Shown one piece after another: positions 13,101 through 23,004 of a DNA stretch of 64,000 bases (within the stretch, counting starts at the first letter, position 1; the number at the start of each line of letters is the position of its first letter). The notes below the pieces were generated by a model that did not search any database, was not told the DNA's origin, and saw only the letters and a list, made by a program, of their open reading frames with translations. The DNA comes from Axinella damicornis (lineage: Eukaryota; Porifera; Demospongiae; Axinellida; Axinellidae), in contig OZ007510.1 in NCBI GenBank assembly GCA_963931865.1, forward strand, positions 1,697,205 to 1,761,204, written 5' to 3'. The translations under genes were made by a program, and so were the position numbers.

Positions 13101-16100
13101 AGGAGGCTAGTGGTGGCCTGGGAAGGAGGCTAGCGGTGGCCTGGGAAGGAGGCTAGCTGTGGCCTGGGAAGGAGGCTAGTGGTGGCCTGGGAAGGAGGCT
13201 AGCAGTGACCTGGGAAGGAGGCTAGTGGTGGCCTGGGAAGGAGGCTAGTGGTGGCCTGGGAAGGAGGCTAGCAGTGGCCTGGGAAGGAGGCTAGCTGTGG
13301 CCTGGGAAGGAGGCTAGTGGTGGCCTGGGAAGGAGGCTAGCGGTGGCCTGGGAAGGAGGCTAGCGGTGGCCTGGGAAGGAGGCTTGTGGTGGCCTGGGAA
13401 GGAGGCTAGCGGTGGCCTGGGAAGGAGGCTTGTGGTGGCCTGGGAAGGAGGCTAGTGGTGGCCTGGGAAGGAGGCTTGTGGTGGCCTGGGAACGAGGCTA
13501 GTGGTGAGCAGTGAGCACTGCCTGCGCACTGCAGTACCTGGTTGAGTGACTCCAGTTGCACTTTGATGGAGGCCATTTCCTCCATCAGTTCGTCAACGAC
13601 CTCTGTCTTGGCTGTGAGGGAGGTGGCCTTCTGCTCCAGTAGAGCCTTTGTCTCCAACATCAGGTCGTTCTGCTGTTTCAGTTCCTAGGGTGGGGGGAGG
13701 GTGGGGGAGGGGAGGGGACCGTGGGGCAGGGGAGGGTAGACAGTCAATGTGGATTGGCAGCCCAGAGGTTTACCACATGATAAATTGCATAAAACTTGCC
13801 GTAGCAACATGTGAGCTGCACTGGTCAGTTGCTTCAACAGGCATCTGCAGCTGCCTATTGCACCATTAGAATGCATGCTTGGTATTCACTTACCGCGATC
13901 CTCTTCTTGAGATATTCCGTGTCCTCAGCTTTCTGCCGGTACTTCATCACGTCTGCTTCGAGCTTTTCAAGCCTTGAGCTCTGCACTTTCAGTGTTTCAA
14001 TCTCGTCTCGGTAGACAAGTGCAGACCTGGCAGTCTCAGCTAGCTCCCGTTTCTAATGTGAGGGCAGTTGAGTAGGAATTGAACTGTTGGGGAAGGGGGG
14101 GGGGGGGGGGGGGGGCAAGACAGAAAGACAGGCAAAGACACAGTACATGTATGCACGCAGGTGTACCTCGTGCTTCAACTGGGGAGATTGTGCCTCGACA
14201 CTGTTCCAGGTCCTCTTTGAGATCCGTTACCAGCTCAAATTTCCTGTCCCTGGGAGTGTGAGGATGTGTGGAGGGGGGAGGGGGGGGGGGGGGGGGCAAG
14301 AGAGAAGATCAAGGATTCAAGGATACAAACAATACTGAACAGGAAACAGTAAACATGTGCACACACAAAAACTCAATACGGAGTCCCCCCCCCCCCCCCC
14401 CACCCCCCCCCCCCCCCCCGTCTCTCTCCACGCCACTCACAGCTGTTCCTGGAGCTGCCGACACTTCTTCTTCAGATCTAACACCTCAGCATTAATGGCA
14501 GGGGACTTTGACGGCGGAGAGCTGATGGAGATCCCGTTCTCACGAGGCAGGGAGTCGTCTCACTCTGGGACTGAGGGAGGGACAGAGAACACGGAGTCAA
14601 GATGGAGGGCTTTGGGCTGTTTGGGGGACAACTACAGTGTGGGTGTAGGTTCCATTACTGAGAGAGAACCCAAACAGGAAGGGAATGAAGTGTTTCCCCA
14701 AAGGAGGATACCAGGGTGCTCCCCTTCCTTTCCTGGACTGATTTCCTTTGATGTGGCGATTGGAACCCATAAGTTTTTTTTGATGTGGTCATACTTCCTT
14801 CCCCCCCCCCCCTGCCAGCCTAAAGGCCTTGGGGGGGGGGGGGGGGGGGGGGGGACACCAAGGCAACCGGCAGTGTCGTCTTGGTGCCAGACTCCCTACC
14901 CACTGGAACACTGTCTGTGCTGCGTACCTGGTGCAGTTGCTTATAGTAGTCCTTCTCCAGGGCCACTTCCAAGAGAGTCTGAGGATAAGATCAGGTGAGG
15001 TGTGTGCAGCCAAATTTACCAGGTATGTAAAACAATTTGTATAATTTATTCAAACAGCAAAGGTATGTGCTCATAAAACAACGATAGAGATGCCTGATAC
15101 AGCCCAATACATGTACATGTACATACCCTGCTATATAATCACCTACATAAGCAGGTATGTGGTTACTTGTTTACAGTTACAGCGATGTGTATACAGTACA
15201 CAGGTTACATACAAATCATACACACAGCAGGTGGGATGCACACACAACGCATGCACAGGTGCATTCCCTCTCACGTACATCATAATGATGGTCCCTCTCT
15301 TTAGCCACTCGCTGCAGATGGATGTATGCAGTCCTACACAGGCCCTCAAGGTTCCTGAGAGACAACGGGAGGGAGACGGGATGCGCATGAGTATAGGTCT
15401 TCTTCATCGGATAATCATAGAGGAAACTGTTCACTATGATGAGATAGACCTATTTCAATCTGATTTCCACAGGAGGTAAAAAAATCCTTCCCCCTACTAA
15501 GATTTAGATAATGCCCCACCCCCTCCCCCCAACTTTACTATTGGACAACAACGTGACTCACGGTTTGGAGATCTCTTCCAGGTCATTCCAGTCAATGGAG
15601 CAGACATACTCGGTGGTGTCAGTCATCTGCTGGATGTGCGATACGAGCGTCTGCTGCTGTGCGAGATCCATTGACTTCATCCTCTCGATCAGTGGGACTT
15701 TGCCTTCACACTGTACTACACAGCCCAGTAGGAGTACAAGCAGTCTGTCTAGTTCATCCAGACTGTAGTCTGCAAGGAGAGAGGGATGGATGGAAGGAGG
15801 GAAGGAGGGAGGGAGGGAGGGAGGGAGGGAGGGAGGGAGGGAGGGAGGGAGGGAGGGAGGGAGGGAGGGAGGGAGGGAGGGAGGGAGGGAGGAGGGAGAG
15901 TGGTAGATGTAAGACATATTTGCACATCCTCAGTGTACACAGTACATACTGTTTACAAACACACACAACAGCATCAGGTGATGGTAAGTGCCACTTCAAG
16001 AGACTAACCACTATCTGGTGTGTGGCAAATAACGGAGATGTTTGGGAGGGTAGAGATGACAAGCTGCTGGAGGTAGGTGAGGTAGAAGTGTTTGATTCTC

Positions 16101-19100
16101 ATCACCAGCAGCTGGAGGTTGTGCATCCTCAGGGCAAGGTCACGCCCCACTGAACGGTTCACCTTATTCATGCTGTAGGCATTGGGGTCACTAGAGGGAG
16201 GAGGAGAGAGGAGGGGGAGGAAGAGGAGGGGGAGGAAGAGGAGGGGGAGGAAGAGGAGGACGAGGAGCAGGAGGGAGGAAGGATGAGGAGAAGGAGGGAG
16301 GGGGGAGGGGGGGAGGAGGAGGGAGGGGAGAATGAGGATGAGGAGAAGGGGGGAGGGGCGAGGGAGGAGGAGGAGGGAGGGGAGAATGAGGATGAGAAGG
16401 AGGGAGGGGGGAGGGAGGGGAGAATGAGGATGAGGAGAAGGAGGGAGGGGAGAACAAGGAGGGGGAGGAGGGAGGGGAGAATGAGGAGGAAGAGGAGGGA
16501 GGAGGGAAGAAGAGGGGCAGAGTGGGGAGGAGTAAGAAGAGGAAGAGGAGGATGAGGGAGGATTAAAGATTGAAGCCACTAAACTGTTTAGTCTCACTCC
16601 CTGATTCTGTGAGCTAAAGCAGAAGCCAGAGTGAGAGCAATGCAGTACTGAGGCCACTGCAGTACAACAGTGCAGTGTGTACTGCCAGTATGGCTGCACA
16701 GGAAGAAACATGAGGATGCCACAAAGCCAAACAGAAGAAAATCTGATCAGGGTACATGCTGTTGTGCTGCCACAGTTCTCTGAGGCACTAGGTATGCAAT
16801 GGATGCAGGAAATAGCACACATGCCACAATCCCTAACTCCCAGTCTCCAGACCTATACTAGTCAAACTTGCGCACAGAGTTCAGTACTTTGGGGTGAAAC
16901 TACTGGTGCACATCTCAGTAAATTACTAGTGTACAGCTTAGTAAACTACTGGTGCACGTCTTAAAAGTACTTACACAGTGTACATGACTTTGTGCAGTAG
17001 GATGCCATCAGCTAGGTCCTCCACAGACTGTATAGTGTTGAAGTCATCAAAGGTCTTAACCTGGCAGGGTGAAGGGAGAGAAGGAGGGAGAGGGTGAGAG
17101 GGAGGAGGAGGATTGAGAGAGAGAGGGGGAGGGGGGAGTAACGTCTCATGCCCATAGATTACACACAAACCATAGTAGGTATACTGAGAACATGGAACCA
17201 TAGTAGGTATACTGAGAACATGGATAGCTGGCCCTGATCTGTCGTGACCCAGGCTAGCGTTGATGGGCTCTGATTCATGACCCAGGCTACAAACGATGGA
17301 TGATGGGTTCTGATTTGTTGTACTACAAATGATGGTGGTGTGTCCAAATGTCATTATCATAATAGAGTGTTACAGTGCACATGACTGTGGTGGTGCTGTG
17401 GTTGGTGGCACTGAGCCTTCTGGCAGTGGCATGTGCACATGTACCACTGAGAGCACCGGAGACCTGGCAGGCAGGTGGCACTTCATTTCAGGACTGCATC
17501 TGATGGACTGGGCCGGATGATGACCTCAAGGAACACAAGCTCATCCTCTAACACAGTACATCGTGCGTAGCCTCGTTCCCACGCCCACACACGAAACGCA
17601 GAAGTGGGCCTGGTGACACTTGGCAAAATTCCCGTATGTGCTGAGCTCAGCAGTCTTGATTTCGGGTAGGCGAATCACGTTCGTCCATTGCCAATTATTA
17701 CATTCTTTACCCCGTGAAAAGTGTAGCCGTTTGATAAAACCGCTGTTCTAGCCTTCAAGACTCACCTCTGGTCGCTCCTTGGCAAGGACTTTCTACTTAG
17801 CCATCACCAACAGCTACTTTCTGCGTGATTTCGCATCCAAGTAAGGAATGTAATTGCTTACGCAGTTATGCTGACTGTGCACATACGGGAATTTTGCCAT
17901 GTGTCACCAGGCCCTCTTCCGCGTTCCGCGTGTGGGCCTGGGAACGAGGCTACATCTTGCGGTACATCTCCAGTACCGGCTCCAATTGTTGTGGAGTGAC
18001 AATGGCAACAGAAGACCCAGAACCTTTCCTTCCTTCCTATACACACACACAAACATTCACACAAACACACACACACTCCCACAATATTCGGGGGTTCTAT
18101 GCAGCTAAAGAGTTCCTGAGTGGTGCAGCACCACTCGGCACCTGGGTTTGAGGCTACACCACTCCATTCTAGAATGTGTTCAAACAACAGATACATGTAC
18201 AGTTTGATTCTGATCCGGACTGCGCACCACGGTATACAAGAGGTTCCAGCTAGAACCAAGAGCACATGATGAGATCATGATCATTGAGTCCTCTGTACCG
18301 TTGCAATAACAATAATGTCATCATGATCATTGAGTCCTCCGTACCGTTGCGATGTCACCATGCGCTCTTGCTAGAACACAATACTCCAACACAAAATGTG
18401 CACTAGACGTCTTGTGTGGAAAACAGTAATTCAGTCATGTGACTGTTTGCTATGCGTGCATTACAACAGCATATATAGCATACATCGTCCCCATGTTGGG
18501 TTATACTTGCTGCATAGCATACTTAGCTAACAATAGCTCTCATCGGGACTACATAAACAGAAGCTTGATGACACATTGTCAGCGGAGTGTGCCGTGACAA
18601 TGGGGCTTGACTTTGATTACAGTCGCAATAACAGCATAGCCACGTACGCAGATTGGATTTCACACAGTTCGTGCAGTTGTCTATCATTTGGTGAGGCACC
18701 CATTGACAGGGTATGATCACTTGGTCCGGTCTGGTCACCTTGTCTCTGTGTTGAGCCCTAACCAACACAATCAGGTACGGCTTGTGAAGTACTGCCTCCA
18801 AAGCTACTGATAGAGGACCCAGCACATGCAGACCAAGGCAGGCAGAGACTCTCAAAGGACTCGTAGCCTCATTCTCAGACATGCTCACCAGGTGTTTCGT
18901 TGCTTGCGGTACAACTGCGAGGAAGAGTCTGAGCTCACACTTCAGAGTTATGTGATGATGTAATTGTGTGTGGGTGACCTTTGAACTCAGCCGTGGTGTC
19001 AGCATATCCAAAGTAATTGCTAACACGAGTGGATCCCTCCCCTCCCCTAACGGGTGTGTGAGGCTAAGAGAAAAATTGTCAACACAAAGTGGACCCTCTC

Positions 19101-22100
19101 ACTCCTTCCCTAAATGGGTGTGTGAGGCCGAAGGAACAATGTTGGCAGCAAACACCAAATTAGTAGTCCTTTCTGTATTGGCATAAGATACCACAGTCGG
19201 ATTAGCCTCCATTGTCTGGCTGAACACACGACCCTAAACTAACTATTTGCCTGCTTGGCAGCTACTGTGCCTATTGGCTAGCCTGTGTAAGGTGATATGT
19301 GAAGGTGAGTGTGAGGAATGGAGGAATGTAAGCTGATCATCTCTGACACACATGGATCAGATATTGATGTTCCATATATGGAATGCTGTCTCAGTACTTT
19401 CTGTGCTGGGCCTTGGGTTAGCCTCGTTCCCAGGCTCTCCCACTCACGGACAAAAATTTCTGTACTTTTAGCGACGAAAAGCTGGGCGGGGCCTGAGAAC
19501 GAGGCTAGCCTTGGGTCATGTTTGCAAGTGTGTGTATTTGCAGGTGAAGTGCACCACAGTATGCGAAGTGATCAAAGCTATGTTATTATCAAGAGTACAT
19601 GATGACATCATCATTATTCTGCTGCAAAGACGATGATGTCATCATACACTCTTGGTTACTATGGTTACTACAGATGGGCAGTACATGCACAGCCATACCT
19701 TCATCCTCTAGCCTCCTACCCAGACATTCTCACTCCAGCATTAGTACCAATCCGGGGGAAGGGCTGGTAAAACGTGCAGGGATCTTGGGTCGACGTGTGG
19801 AGGAGTGGCACATTCCCGGTTAAATCACAAGGCAGTCGTTTGTGTACGTACATGTAAGTGAGTGTGCTACTGATCACAACAAGAATTCTGAGTGGTTGAC
19901 ACTGGCAACGTTTCTCAGTTCAGAAGCTATCCCACAGACATGAGCCACTCCTCCTCCAAACATCCACCCAACGTCCAGGCATGTCACTGCATGTGTCGAG
20001 TTCTACCAGGACTTCCCCGCATTAGTGCTGCGAGTGAAACACACTGAGGTGAGAAGGTCTGGGTATGTCAGCAAGCACATACTACAGACATACCTGTGGG
20101 TACAGTGCACTCAACCACAGTATCTTGATCATGAACAGGGAATGCCCTCAGTATGAGGCATCTAGGAATCATGGTTGTTTACTAACCATGGCTGGTTAAA
20201 ACCAATACCCTTGAACTGAATTTGATTGCGTAGTAAAATGCATCGCATTTCCGAGTTTGAAGTCAAATTGTGCATTATGATTGCGTTTTTGTGGGTGTAT
20301 AACATAACTCGCGACGCATAACAGTTTGCAAATTCTTGCAATCCCACAATATCCCCCATCTTGCAGGAGGACAAGACGATGCATGCGCTCCCCACCCATC
20401 ACCAAGGGTCATGAACACTCATACCAAACGCGATCACTACATTGCACTGGCCATGAAATAGGGAGTCACATATGTAAATAAAGACCTGGCCACCTGCCAA
20501 GTTTTCGTTAATAGCATGCCACAAAATCAGAAACCAAACAATGCCGTCTACTACCCCCCAGCCCTTGCCAGTTGTAGACAGACATGTACACAGGTAATTG
20601 TGAAGGTAAACATATATCAGTTGTATTGCAGCAGTAAAGAGGAGGGCAATAATTAGAACTAGGACAAAAGAATGGAGATACACTCCAATCTCCTCACTAT
20701 AGCATGAGGCAGGCAGAGAAAAGATATCCATGCACCGCACAGGAGCTTACAGCTGAATTTAAAGGTATGGCCTTCTCAGGCCAGGAGAAACATCCTTCCC
20801 CTCTTAAATGGCCATGCAAGCTCACAACACGTACACAATTTCACAAGCTGTTAATGGCTGTAATGAGGGATACAAAGTGGATGTCTCTCGGCCAGGTCTA
20901 GAAGTGATGACCCATTACACCACACAAAGATTGTCATTAATGGGCCATTTGGGACACCAGCACGTCGTATATATACAAAATGCTCACTTTCAACTTCGCG
21001 ATGCAAAAGTAACTTCTAATTCTAAACTTCCATACTTGTAGCATATCCTGTGACATAATGCACCCAAGCATGAGTAGCACTCAGAGCTACAATTGAAACC
21101 TAATGCCAACACGCCAGCCCACACAACCCAACACACACCTGCTTGCAAACGTATCTACGTCAGAGTTGGCATGCTTATTCACCTCCATGCCACGCTTAGA
21201 GCTGAGGTCGTCTTAAAGCGCTCCCGGGCCACTGTTTGCTGTTTACAGAATTTATTCTGTTCCATTCCATTCAATTTGCACATTCCAAAACTACCTTCTA
21301 GCTTTGTGCTTTACACACAAGAATGTGCATTTTAATCAGCCACTCTAAAGTGATGCATTCCACATAAGGCCTTCACATTCTTACCTCTCGCAAAAGCTAA
21401 GTAATCAAGCACAGGCTCTGAGAAGGAAGCTTTGACCCCGGGCAGCCAAGGCAAGTTCCATCCCAGGAATGAGATTAAGTTTGCCGTCCCATACACACTC
21501 GTTCCGTACGAAGAAGAATCTTCTGTTACATTCACAGCGATTCTTTGGGCATTCCTTGAGCGGTTAAATTAGTACACATCGTTAGTGGAGGATCAGGTCG
21601 CACTCCTTTGAGGATCAGGTGTACTAGTCTCAACATCAGGCCACCCATTGAGAACAGCCCACACAAACCAATCCTTCCTCAACCAGTGGCACCTGCACGT
21701 AGCTCCAGTAATAGCAGCACTCCAGACTCTGTGGCGGAAACTGAGTGCTGCCAACTGCTTTTGTTGTGCTTGCATCTAGCAACAGTCACTAGGCTGCCAT
21801 TTTGAGTGGCAAAATGAATTGCTGTAAATTCACGAGGTCAATGTTCCCATCTCAATCATGCTGTAAGTAAGGGAGGGGATTTCCGGACAGTCTTTTAATT
21901 CCGGACACGGCACTTCATGCCCCTCGCATTTGCTCCGTTAGCAATTCTTCCGAATTATGGTAAGTGCACATGCATACCCTACCTTCAAACTTTCCAACGC
22001 TGTGCAGTTGTTAGCGAAAAACAGTTCCTAGAGAACGAAAGCTGGGGCCTTGTCCGAAAATCCCCTCCGTTACCTTAGTACGAATTCACTGAACTTCTCC

Positions 22101-22444
22101 AGTCTAACAACTGCTTGACAGTAATGGTCAACGTAACTGAAAGTATAAGCTCCAAACTGTTTGCATTTCAGAGATCACCGCAGAGCCTAGCATTCTTTTG
22201 CAAACTCATGAAATGAGGAAAACATATACCTGGTCATACACAGTCCCAACACAGTTGGGACGTCAGCTCTATGGCTACACGGCTGTGCTAGCCAGGTCCT
22301 TCATCGAGGTCCTCTGGACAGCCCCCTCCCATGGCCACAACAACACACACACACACACATACATTTGGAACTCACCCATGCCACCAGGGGGGACTGCATG
22401 AACTGTTCAACCTTGTTGGAAGGCATGCTGGGTGACACGGACAT
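560..22444 (-). CDS. CCDC88: Daple/Girdin family protein (CCDC88), Hook domain and coiled coil, complete
   Basis: Large cytoplasmic scaffold of the Girdin/Daple family, which links microtubule-type Hook domains, Dishevelled and G-alpha subunits. Exons read from splice signals and phase, 5' to 3': 22376-22444, 16975-17060, 16009-16190, 15562-15769, 15279-15354, 14928-14978 (possibly from 14900), 14441-14558, 14167-14249, 13894-14052, 13538-13684, 12565-12641, 12234-12286, 12082-12139, 11588-11756, 10996-11106, 10556-10646, 10391-10446, 10212-10288, 9927-10028, 9658-9850, 9460-9546, 9010-9100, 8704-8836, 8134-8207, 8017-8059, 7761-7932, 7349-7431, 6476-6703, 6294-6387, 5785-5874, 5644-5700, 5328-5416, 2899-3058, 2420-2652, 1812-2028, 560-1603. 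About 1,690 codons, a little shorter than vertebrate paralogues. Start is the first in-frame ATG of the exon encoding EQFMQSPLVAW; it joins VKTF of exon 2 in phase 0. The 14167/14052 junction and the extent of exons 6-7 are unresolved. The YGCV C terminus favours Daple over Girdin. Confidence 0.88.
2749..2856. mobile_element. Palindromic MITE with TAGCCTCGTTCCCAGGC ends
   Basis: A 108-bp near-perfect palindrome, TAGCCTCGTTCCCAGGC at the left and GCCTGGGAACGAGGCTA at the right, with about 50-bp arms around a short loop. It lies in a CCDC88 intron. Flanks (AGTGTACCC and AGTGGTACT) only loosely resemble a 9-bp target duplication. Confidence 0.7.
3061..3690. repeat. 18-bp purine minisatellite directly upstream of a CCDC88 3' splice site
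   Basis: About 35 copies of an 18-bp unit close to GGGACAGAGGGAGGAGGG, with G runs up to 25 nt. On the minus (gene) strand it is pyrimidine and begins a few bases before the acceptor at 3058. Long open frames on both strands here are a by-product of the 18-bp period. Confidence 0.9.
3771..3964. repeat. 32-bp minisatellite
   Basis: About six tandem units of roughly 32 bp containing GGAAGACAGCCCAATCCACC. It is intronic in CCDC88. The region 3965-4600 next to it shows no gene or recognisable element. Confidence 0.85.
4606..5097. repeat. 21-bp minisatellite (TACATCTAGCATGGCACCTGG)
   Basis: Many copies of a 21-bp unit based on ACATCTAGCATGGCACCTGG, interspersed with 7-bp and 13-bp partial units (TACATGG, TACTTGATACATG) that create a higher-order pattern. 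Because 21 is a multiple of three, both strands have long spurious open frames. Confidence 0.9.
5428..5612. repeat. About 45-50-bp minisatellite in a CCDC88 intron
   Basis: Three to four tandem copies of a unit containing GAGTGAGTGAAGGTACCAGA fill the intron between the exons at 5328-5416 and 5644-5700. Confidence 0.8.
5880..6140. repeat. (GGGA)n microsatellite upstream of a CCDC88 3' splice site
   Basis: About 260 bp of nearly pure GGGA repeat, CCCT on the gene strand, starting six bases from the acceptor of the exon at 5785-5874. Confidence 0.95.
6711..6903. repeat. Purine-rich simple repeat upstream of a CCDC88 3' splice site
   Basis: An imperfect GGA/GGGGA purine tract of about 190 bp, polypyrimidine on the gene strand, next to the acceptor of the exon at 6476-6703. 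Confidence 0.9.
8672..8725 (-). repeat. 27-bp tandem duplication covering a CCDC88 5' splice site
   Basis: Units 8672-8698 and 8699-8725 match except at the last base. Each contains, on the gene strand, the exon end encoding ELDRDR plus the donor GTAAG. Use of the upstream donor (exon ending 8704) keeps the frame; reading on to the second donor meets an in-frame TAA in the duplicated intronic start. Confidence 0.8.
10031..10112. repeat. (GT)n microsatellite upstream of a CCDC88 3' splice site
   Basis: About 40 GT units, CA on the gene strand, running right up to the acceptor of the exon at 9927-10028, where the CAG of the acceptor is part of the repeat edge. Confidence 0.95.
11343..11465. 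mobile_element. Palindromic element (about 123 bp)
   Basis: Inverted repeat whose arms run from ATCCCTACT to AGTAGGGAT and contain TTGTAAGATC, CTTGCAAG and TTCCAAAAGCTTGCAAG motifs in opposite orientation. It is intronic in CCDC88. No clear target duplication was seen. Confidence 0.6.
11769..11921. repeat. Poly-G and (GGGA)n tract upstream of a CCDC88 3' splice site
   Basis: G runs followed by about 100 bp of GGGA repeat, poly-C and CCCT on the gene strand, starting 13 bp from the acceptor of the exon at 11588-11756. Confidence 0.95.
13019..13505. repeat. 23-bp minisatellite resembling a MITE tip
   Basis: About 21 copies of a 23-bp unit, GTGGCCTGGGAAGGAGGCTA plus a 3-base variable tail. The core GCCTGGGAAGGAGGCTA differs by one base from the GCCTGGGAACGAGGCTA end of the dispersed MITE family in this window, and the last copy (about 13485-13501) has that exact end. 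Intronic in CCDC88. Confidence 0.9.
14053..14440. repeat. Cluster of G and C homopolymer tracts in CCDC88 introns
   Basis: Poly-G at about 14096-14115 and 14279-14297, poly-C at about 14386-14419. On the gene strand the first two are pyrimidine tracts shortly before the acceptors at 14052 and 14249; the third is a G run 20-55 nt after the donor of the exon ending at 14441. Confidence 0.8.
14803..14854. repeat. Poly-C and poly-G tracts
   Basis: C run near 14803-14812 and G run near 14831-14854 in the CCDC88 intron between 14558 and 14900. The rest of this intron shows nothing recognisable. Confidence 0.8.
15783..15897. repeat. (GGGA)n microsatellite upstream of a CCDC88 3' splice site
   Basis: About 115 bp of GGGA/GGAT repeats, pyrimidine on the gene strand, directly before the acceptor of the exon at 15562-15769. 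Confidence 0.95.
16197..16562. repeat. Purine-rich tract upstream of a CCDC88 3' splice site
   Basis: About 365 bp of imperfect GGA/GGGGA/GAAGA purine repeats, pyrimidine on the gene strand, directly before the acceptor of the exon at 16009-16190. Confidence 0.95.
17568..17952. mobile_element. MITE with TAGCCTCGTTCCCA end and 9-bp target duplication
   Basis: 385-bp element with inverted ends of about 75 bp, including CACATACGGGAATTTTGCCA in opposite orientations. Flanks are CATCGTGCG (17559-17567) and CATCTTGCG (17953-17961), an 8/9 target duplication. Confidence 0.8.
18257..18370. mobile_element. CAAGAG-family MITE with 7-bp target duplication
   Basis: 114 bp, starts CAAGAGCACATGATG and ends with CGCTCTTG, flanked by a perfect CTAGAAC duplication (18250-18256 and 18371-18377). 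It contains an internal direct repeat of ATCATGATCATTGAGTCCTC. Confidence 0.8.
19419..19507. mobile_element. MITE with perfect 9-bp target duplication
   Basis: 89 bp, starts TAGCCTCGTTCCCAGGC and ends GAACGAGGCTA, flanked on both sides by GCCTTGGGT (19410-19418, 19508-19516). Confidence 0.85.
19590..19654. mobile_element. CAAGAG-family MITE, short copy
   Basis: 65 bp, CAAGAGTACATGATGACATC at the left and an inverse ending ACACTCTTG. Flanks GTTATTAT and GTTACTAT are nearly identical. Confidence 0.7.
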
Positions 22445-23004
22445 GTTGATAACTCCACAATTATGGCTTGAGTACTCGGAGTTGGTCACAGCAGAGTAGG
22501 CGGATACGCCGTGATGTAATTTGTATAAAGCTAGCCGTGGTTGGGTAGACAGAAGCACCTTGCTGTACGAACAGAGAACACTCAAATATGCCTCTCCTTT
22601 TCAGCTTAGACACTTCAAGATTCAAACTGGTCAACAGTTCAGTAAACCACTGGTCTGATTTTACGGACACTCCACGCGTCTCCCTCAGTACGTGCTCCCT
22701 TGGTCCATAGTTCCCTTGATCAACACCAACGAAACGATAAAGCACCTCCGGCCGCGGCTCAATTTACATCCCTATGTGCAGAACGCTCACTGCACTAGGT
22801 GTGGCTTGGCGTTAATGAGATTCATTGCTAGAATGAACTCACGTGCAGCTCATATTCACTCCTGATCATTTCCCTGGCTATTAATATATCCATAACAGCA
22901 AATATTCACCGCCATGGTTCATGTTTATCTTTCTTATCAGACAGATCAAGTCACACAGAGTACACAAGTCATGACGATGATTGAGGGATGCACGAGGGTA
23001 GCTT
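22445..23004. other. Spacer between EAPP and CCDC88 (560 bp)
   Basis: Both genes point left, so this holds the EAPP 3' UTR and the CCDC88 promoter/5' UTR. No TATA box or other site was recognised, and no gene. Confidence 0.5.

Larger units (their letters stand above)
7349..14052 (-). other. CCDC88: Repeated coiled-coil exon cassettes of CCDC88
   Basis: Three successive exon groups encode the same order of blocks. Block A reads ELKxxNxLxxETKxLL (13538-13684, 10556-10646, 9010-9100). Block B reads LLxQNxQLExD (12565-12641, 10212-10288, part of 8704-8836). Block C reads QAKCxELExxNKKL then HxDRKEIxRLKE (11588-11756, 9658-9850, 7761-7932; the third copy is more diverged). Block D is a short Leu-rich heptad exon (10996-11106, 9460-9546, 7349-7431), preceded by a related exon at 13894-14052. 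All C exons start in phase 2 and end in phase 0, as expected for duplicated exons. The whole is heptad-rich coiled coil without helix breakers. Confidence 0.8.
15279..17060 (-). other. CCDC88: Hook domain exons of CCDC88 (exons 2-5)
   Basis: With the 23-residue first exon at 22376-22444 these four exons give the N-terminal Hook domain. Visible family landmarks are AWVKTF across the exon 1/2 border, SVEDLADGILLHKVM, NRSVGRDLALRMHNLQLLV, and LDELDRLLVLLLGCVVQCE in exon 4. Phases agree through all four junctions: 0, 2, 1, 2. Exon 5 ends in the KERD-containing segment that leads into the coiled coil. Confidence 0.85.
17061..22375 (-). other. CCDC88 intron 1 (5.3 kb), no supported internal gene
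   Basis: Defined by donor GTGAG after the first exon and acceptor CAG before VKTF. It holds MITEs at 17568-17952, 18257-18370, 19419-19507 and 19590-19654. An unassigned minus-strand open frame of about 160 codons from an ATG near 19005 to 18523 has no recognised domain. A Cys-containing open frame near 21400-21560 (minus) is also unassigned. Otherwise I see nothing. Confidence 0.6.

Noticed and set aside
18523..19005. About 160-codon minus-strand open frame in CCDC88 intron 1
   Set aside because: No recognised domain, no splice context, and it spans ordinary intronic sequence; chance remains likely.
21332..21560. Cys-containing minus-strand frame near an apparent acceptor, EGF-like at first sight
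   Set aside because: Two overlapping frames are open, no partner exon was found, and the Cys spacing does not fit EGF.
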